64,000 nucleotides of DNA from Hydractinia symbiolongicarpus (Eukaryota > Cnidaria > Hydrozoa > Anthoathecata > Hydractiniidae): positions 18,524,851 to 18,588,850 of the forward strand of contig NC_079877.1 of the NCBI RefSeq assembly GCF_029227915.1, read 5' to 3'. This document shows, piece after piece, positions 59,816 through 64,000 of this stretch; positions within the stretch are counted from its first letter, which is position 1; every line of letters begins with the position of its first letter. The notes beneath the pieces were generated by a model that was not told where the DNA came from, searched no databases, and saw nothing but the letters and a program-made list of their open reading frames with translations. Made by a program: the position numbers and the translations under genes.

Positions 59816-62632
59816 TTTGTTTTAATCGCATAAAAATGTTTAATTTTTATATACTTTTGGCTAATAATGTAACTATTTTTATGATTACAAAATTGGCATC
59901 TAAAATTTTTCCCCTGCAACCCTTTATTATATGAGTTGTACGAAACTAGAAATATACTGTTCGATAAATAAAAAGTTTTTTAAATAATAATGAACGCATT
60001 GTGCATTTTAGTTTCATCGCAACAAATTACCATGAATGAAGAATCAACTGCAAGTGGCCTAATGGCATCATTTAGTTATTTGTCTGAAATGTCAATTTCC
60101 AAGCGCCTGGAAACACTAAATTGCAAAGTTTTCTTTTATTTAAAAAATTTGTCTGGACAAGTGTAATTTCTTTATTTCATCACTGGCTACGTGCAACTCG
60201 CATAAATAATTATTTTCATAATAGACCATTGTGTTTTCGAGAAAACAATTACATGAAATTAAAAAGATCAAGGAAAACTATTGTTTAAATAACAATAACC
60301 TGTGTGCAATGATCTTGAGATATTTTCAGTGCAAAAGTCTATAGAATTTGTAAACAACAGCAATTTAAAAAAAATAAACATTAATTTTCTTCTTCAAAGA
60401 TAATTTTTTCTTAAATAAAAACGATATAAATAAATCGTGCATTGCTTTAAAACAATCTATTCTTGTATAACTGCAACTTGCGTAAGTAGTCAAGACGCCA
60501 ATCCGAAAAGACTCACATGAGGAATTTTACTCGTTTGCTGAAGACAAGCTTTTTTCTTGTACTAGAAATGAATTTCTGCAGTACAAAACACTGCCGTAGT
60601 TAGCTTGAAAACTATCACAACAGGTCCGTAGAAGGTTAATACGGCACCGTAGTTCACTCAAAAACTATAAATATAGTACCGTAGAATGCTTGGCATACTT
60701 TGCTTAAAAACTATTAAAATGGTACTGCAGAAGGTTAATACAGCACACTAGTTTGCTTGTAAGAAGACTAATACGGCTTCTTCACAGGGAAACCCCCTAT
60801 AACATAACCAGCTGTTGAAGTGAATTTTCCCAGCTAAAAATACTTTCATTTACAAAGACCTGTTATTAAAGTTTTGCAGAAAAGGATTTTCTTAAAGCTT
60901 AATATAAAAATAAAATGTTCAGAAAAAAAATATTTTTCCAAAACATAAAGACTTAGAGACAAAAAACGTGGGAGTAACACTTTTTTTAACAACAATAGTT
61001 TTGTGCACCATTTTTTATAATCTTTCTTGTAATGTTTTGTTGAAAAAAAAGTATAGAATAAAATGTTGAGAAAGATAATATTTGTTTTAAAAAAAGTCTT
61101 GACATCAACTGAAACTTGAATATGATTCTTGTAACATTTCACCGAAGTCACATAGATCAGTTAATTTATGACGTAGACATTTAACTACTCTTTAGCTTTA
61201 ACTAATTGAAACTAATCTCAGTGTGACTTCAGGTATTATTTTAAAAGAGATTACTTTAAATTCATTTTAATTGCTGCCCCATAATGGGCGGGCTTGTAGT
61301 CCGCCAGGCGTGAATGAGAAAGATTTTTTTGCTAAGCAAAATCTTGCCTTTCGTGCTCTGATACTTGATTTCGTGTAAACAGACTACTTACGTAGTACAG
61401 CTTTGAAGTAGCACAAACTTTAAAATAAACGAATAAAACTTCAGAATAACTAATTGTGAACTTGTACTTAAAAACTAGGTTTGTGATATCAAACTGTCAT
61501 GGCAGCGAACATAGAAAGGTTTGAATGAGTATCACTGTGTAACTGACACTGATGCGATGATGACAGTGATCTGGAAGAATCTTTTACTGATGACAACTTT
61601 ATACATTTTGCATTAAATAGCTAGTGAAAAATACTTTGTTGATAATGTTCATAGCTAGCTAGATCAATTTCCATGCTGGCCTCATCAATTGAAAACTACT
61701 GCTAAAAGCCTAGGCACACACTGGAGGTAGCTAGCTATATGTCTATGTCATGTAAGTAGCTGCAAACTATCCAGTATTTTAATTTATCTTTTTGTGAAGT
61801 TCCGTAAAGTCTTGTAAAGTAGTTACCCTTCAATTTCAACTCTGCAAAAAAATGTTCAAGTTTGGATTTGGGAAAGAGAGAGCACTCGCATTTTTCCAAA
61901 TGTCCAATTGACGTTGGTTAAACTTTAGAAAATGTACACACAGAATTTATAGAATAAAAACTGCAACCCAGATACCCACTCGCTTACTGAGTACACTTGG
62001 AAATTTTCGTTCTTTTAAAATTGCGTATCTGCGTTTGCAGATGATAACCAAGATTTTATTGTACAAATTCTGAAGTTGCTCCTAACGTTCTTTACCAAAC
62101 CATGCAACCACCCATCATGACAAACAATGTCCATTTGTGCCAGTTAATTTTTAACAGTGAATTTAGCTATGCAACAACAAAGGTTTATGGGGTCATTCAT
62201 AAAAGTAATGTAGCTGGCATGCTCAAAGAAAAAAGAGGCAGAGAAATAGTCTAAAAGCATATCAAAGTGTACAAGGGGAAGGGATCTTCAAAGGGCTTAC
62301 ATATGTATCTCAGCATTAGAAAATTAATGCAGTATTTTTACGCATCTTGTCTGCAAAATATGTGTTGCTTATTTCAACTTTAACACCTTACACCTGCCGT
62401 ATTCACCAATTGTCAATTTCTCAAGTAACATATTATAATTAATAATTATTAAGTCGATTTTCGGGGAGAAGTTATCTGTACACTCGGGAAAGGAGTAAGT
62501 CAAAAGCAAAGCATACAAGGAAGTATAAGATTGATGATTATAGTACATAAGCATTTTTTAAATACCCATTATAGTAGTTGTTGACAAATGATTTTTGTGT
62601 TTTACTGGCATGTATGTGACTGATTATTCCTT
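59816..62632. other. Gene-poor stretch
   Basis: No coding evidence; contains the minisatellite at 60585-60778. Other short frames (for example 60846-61151, minus) are AT-driven and lack domains. Confidence 0.5.
60585..60778. repeat. Minisatellite, 50-60-bp unit, about 3.5 copies
   Basis: Units follow the pattern CCGTAGTTNGCTTAAAAACT, AT-rich middle, GGTACCGTAGAAGGTTAATACGGCA with variation; starts near 60592, 60651, 60703 and 60750. Confidence 0.75.
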
Positions 62633-62832
62633 ATACTATAACTTCATTTTTGGATTGCTTATGTGATCAATTATATATTTTTTTAGGACCAAAAAGGACA
62701 AATTTGATGGAGATCCTAACTGGAAAAATAAAGGACGTACTTGTAAATGATTAAAGGAAAATTCCTCCTGATATGTTTCGACCAGTAAACCACAAGGTAT
62801 TTTATTTCGATATGATTGTTGACCTGGGGATT

Positions 62833-62870
62833 TACGTTCTGCAACGTTTAAAGAGATCCTTCTCTCATCA
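62833..62870 (-). ncRNA. Hammerhead-like motif relic near the Penelope-like element
   Basis: The minus strand reads TGATGA, GAGA-AGGA-TCTC (stem II), TTTAAA, CGTT-GCAG-AACG (stem III), TA: the minimal hammerhead layout with stem III ending in GTA. Two core positions (C3 and G12) are altered, so activity is doubtful. Confidence 0.4.
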
Positions 62871-63027
62871 TCGGGCGATGACCGGAGACTTATAAACAAG
62901 GAACGCCTATCAGACCTATTATGTCCTACCAAGAAAGCCTGCTCTACAATTGATCTAATTACATTGCTTCTATACTACAATGCTACACCAAATCTTTTAT
63001 TCAACATTCCAATAACTGAAAAGAATT

Positions 63028-64000
63028 TCTAATTTTGTTCGGCAGTTGCAAATCGAAGATGAAGAGTTATTAGTTTCATTTAATGTCACATCATTATATA
63101 CAAATGTCCCAATAAGAGACACCTTAGTTATCATCAAAGAACTTCTGCAGAAGGATCCGTACCTTAAGAAAAGAACGAACATACCAGCTAAAGAAATTCT
63201 TGAGCTTACTGAAATCCTACTTACAGAGACTTGCCTCTCATTCAACAAAAAAATTTTGAAGCAAACTGACGGAGTCACAAAGGGAGGACCTACATCATCA
63301 ATTGTTGCTGAGATATTTTTGTGAAGCTTTGGCGCTATCGACAGCAGATTGTACACGTAAAGTTTGGGAACGACATGTCGATGATTGCTTCTTGATTATT
63401 AAAGAACACTGTATTCAGTAATTCTTCGATCAAATCAACAATCTACATCTGCAAATAAAGTTCGACATTGAAAACGAAATGAAGACAAATCTATTTCAGT
63501 TTCAGTATATCGGAAACCTACTCATACAGACAAATGCATGAACTTCCATTCGAATTATCAACAAAGTGCAAAAGAAAGTGTAATTTTATCTCTACTCTCT
63601 TGTGCTGACGAAATCGTCAGTAATGCTGAGGAAAGAAAAGAAGAAAGAAACCACATCATTTCTGTGCTTCGCGCCAACAACTACAGCAAATATATGATTC
63701 GAAAAGTTTAGCGGAGGTTGGAAAAGAAAACTCCGAAAGAGAACGATTCAACAGAGGAAGAAATAATAGGACACGTAAATCTGCCATATGTGAAGGGTAC
63801 CAGTGAAACACTAAGTAGAATCTTTTTGCAAACATAACATTTGTTGCACATTCCACACAAAAGAAACTCTTCCAGTCATCTAAAAGATCCGGTTGATAAA
63901 TCTTTACAAAACAAAATCGTCTACAAAATTCCATGTATTGATTGCAATGCTGTCTACATTGGAGAGACCAAACGGATGTTTAAACAAAGAAGTAGTGAAC
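63028..64000 (+). mobile_element. Penelope-like retroelement, decayed, running off the window
   Basis: Penelope-like elements encode a telomerase-related RT and, in most lineages, a GIY-YIG endonuclease. Frame 1 (63028-63324): EDEELLVSFNVTSLYTNVPI with the first catalytic Asp-equivalent block, then LSFNKKILKQTDGVTKGGPT. Shifted frame: KVWERHVDDCFLIIKEH, the VDD catalytic box. Later pieces: THTDKCMNFHSNYQ and, at 63910-63999, YKIPCIDCNAVYIGETKRMF, the start of the GIY-YIG domain. At least three frameshifts or stops. The 3' part lies outside the window. Confidence 0.85.

Noticed and set aside
62636-62932. 98-codon minus-strand frame near the Penelope-like element
   Set aside because: It coincides with the hammerhead-like, repeat-type sequence; no domain.

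Overview
This is a piece of AT-rich animal nuclear DNA. It has spliced genes with GT-AG introns, tRNA-derived SINEs, several LINE families, Helitrons, TIR transposons and a Penelope-like element. The two host genes (an Msx homeobox gene and an importin-5 gene) and the mobile-element mix fit a cnidarian, most likely a hydrozoan. That assignment is an inference from style; the species cannot be named from the sequence alone.

Layout. 0-9 kb is repeat territory: an internally deleted Tigger/pogo transposon (65-1694), a nearly identical 1.92-kb tandem duplication (2564-6382), a second TIR element (6866-7360), a piggyBac-like element with TTAA duplications (7398-7971) and a perfect 22-bp-arm hairpin (8991-9038). 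9.3-15 kb (minus strand) holds a decayed multi-exon gene: an H2C2/rve integrase with an intact DD35E triad, joined to a long C-terminal region I do not recognise. It is broken by frameshifts and by a LINE insertion whose 5' junction carries a 45-bp inverted copy of nearby target DNA. 15-32 kb is gene-poor and contains a long-TIR element with an integrase-core relic, a SINE, a 148-bp Helitron abutting a decayed LINE, and a 5'-truncated LINE with a 658-codon open reverse transcriptase ORF and a poly(A) tail.

32.26-36.55 kb (minus) is a complete-looking two-exon Msx homeobox gene (200 aa, EH1 motif plus homeodomain). Its 3.7-kb intron is filled with head-to-tail Helitron ends and a minisatellite.

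41.26-57.86 kb (minus) is importin-5 (IPO5/RanBP5). I could join 27 coding exons in a consistent phase into 1077 codons plus stop. Intron 17 is a 91-nt AT-AC intron with all the marks of U12-type splicing. Intron 12 contains an uninterrupted 1868-bp (TCAG)n tract, and intron 20 has (TA)49 directly upstream of its 3' splice site. Further introns carry a TTAA-flanked long-TIR element and dispersed repeats.

57.9-64 kb holds a decayed LINE, a second copy of a dispersed repeat seen in IPO5 intron 3, a 55-60-bp minisatellite and, running off the window end, a decayed Penelope-like element with RT and the start of a GIY-YIG domain.

Msx and IPO5 are independent host genes: a transcriptional repressor and a nuclear import receptor. 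Both lie on the minus strand, with about 4.7 kb of repeat-bearing DNA between the IPO5 stop codon and the Msx start codon. Most of the remaining content is mobile DNA in various stages of decay.
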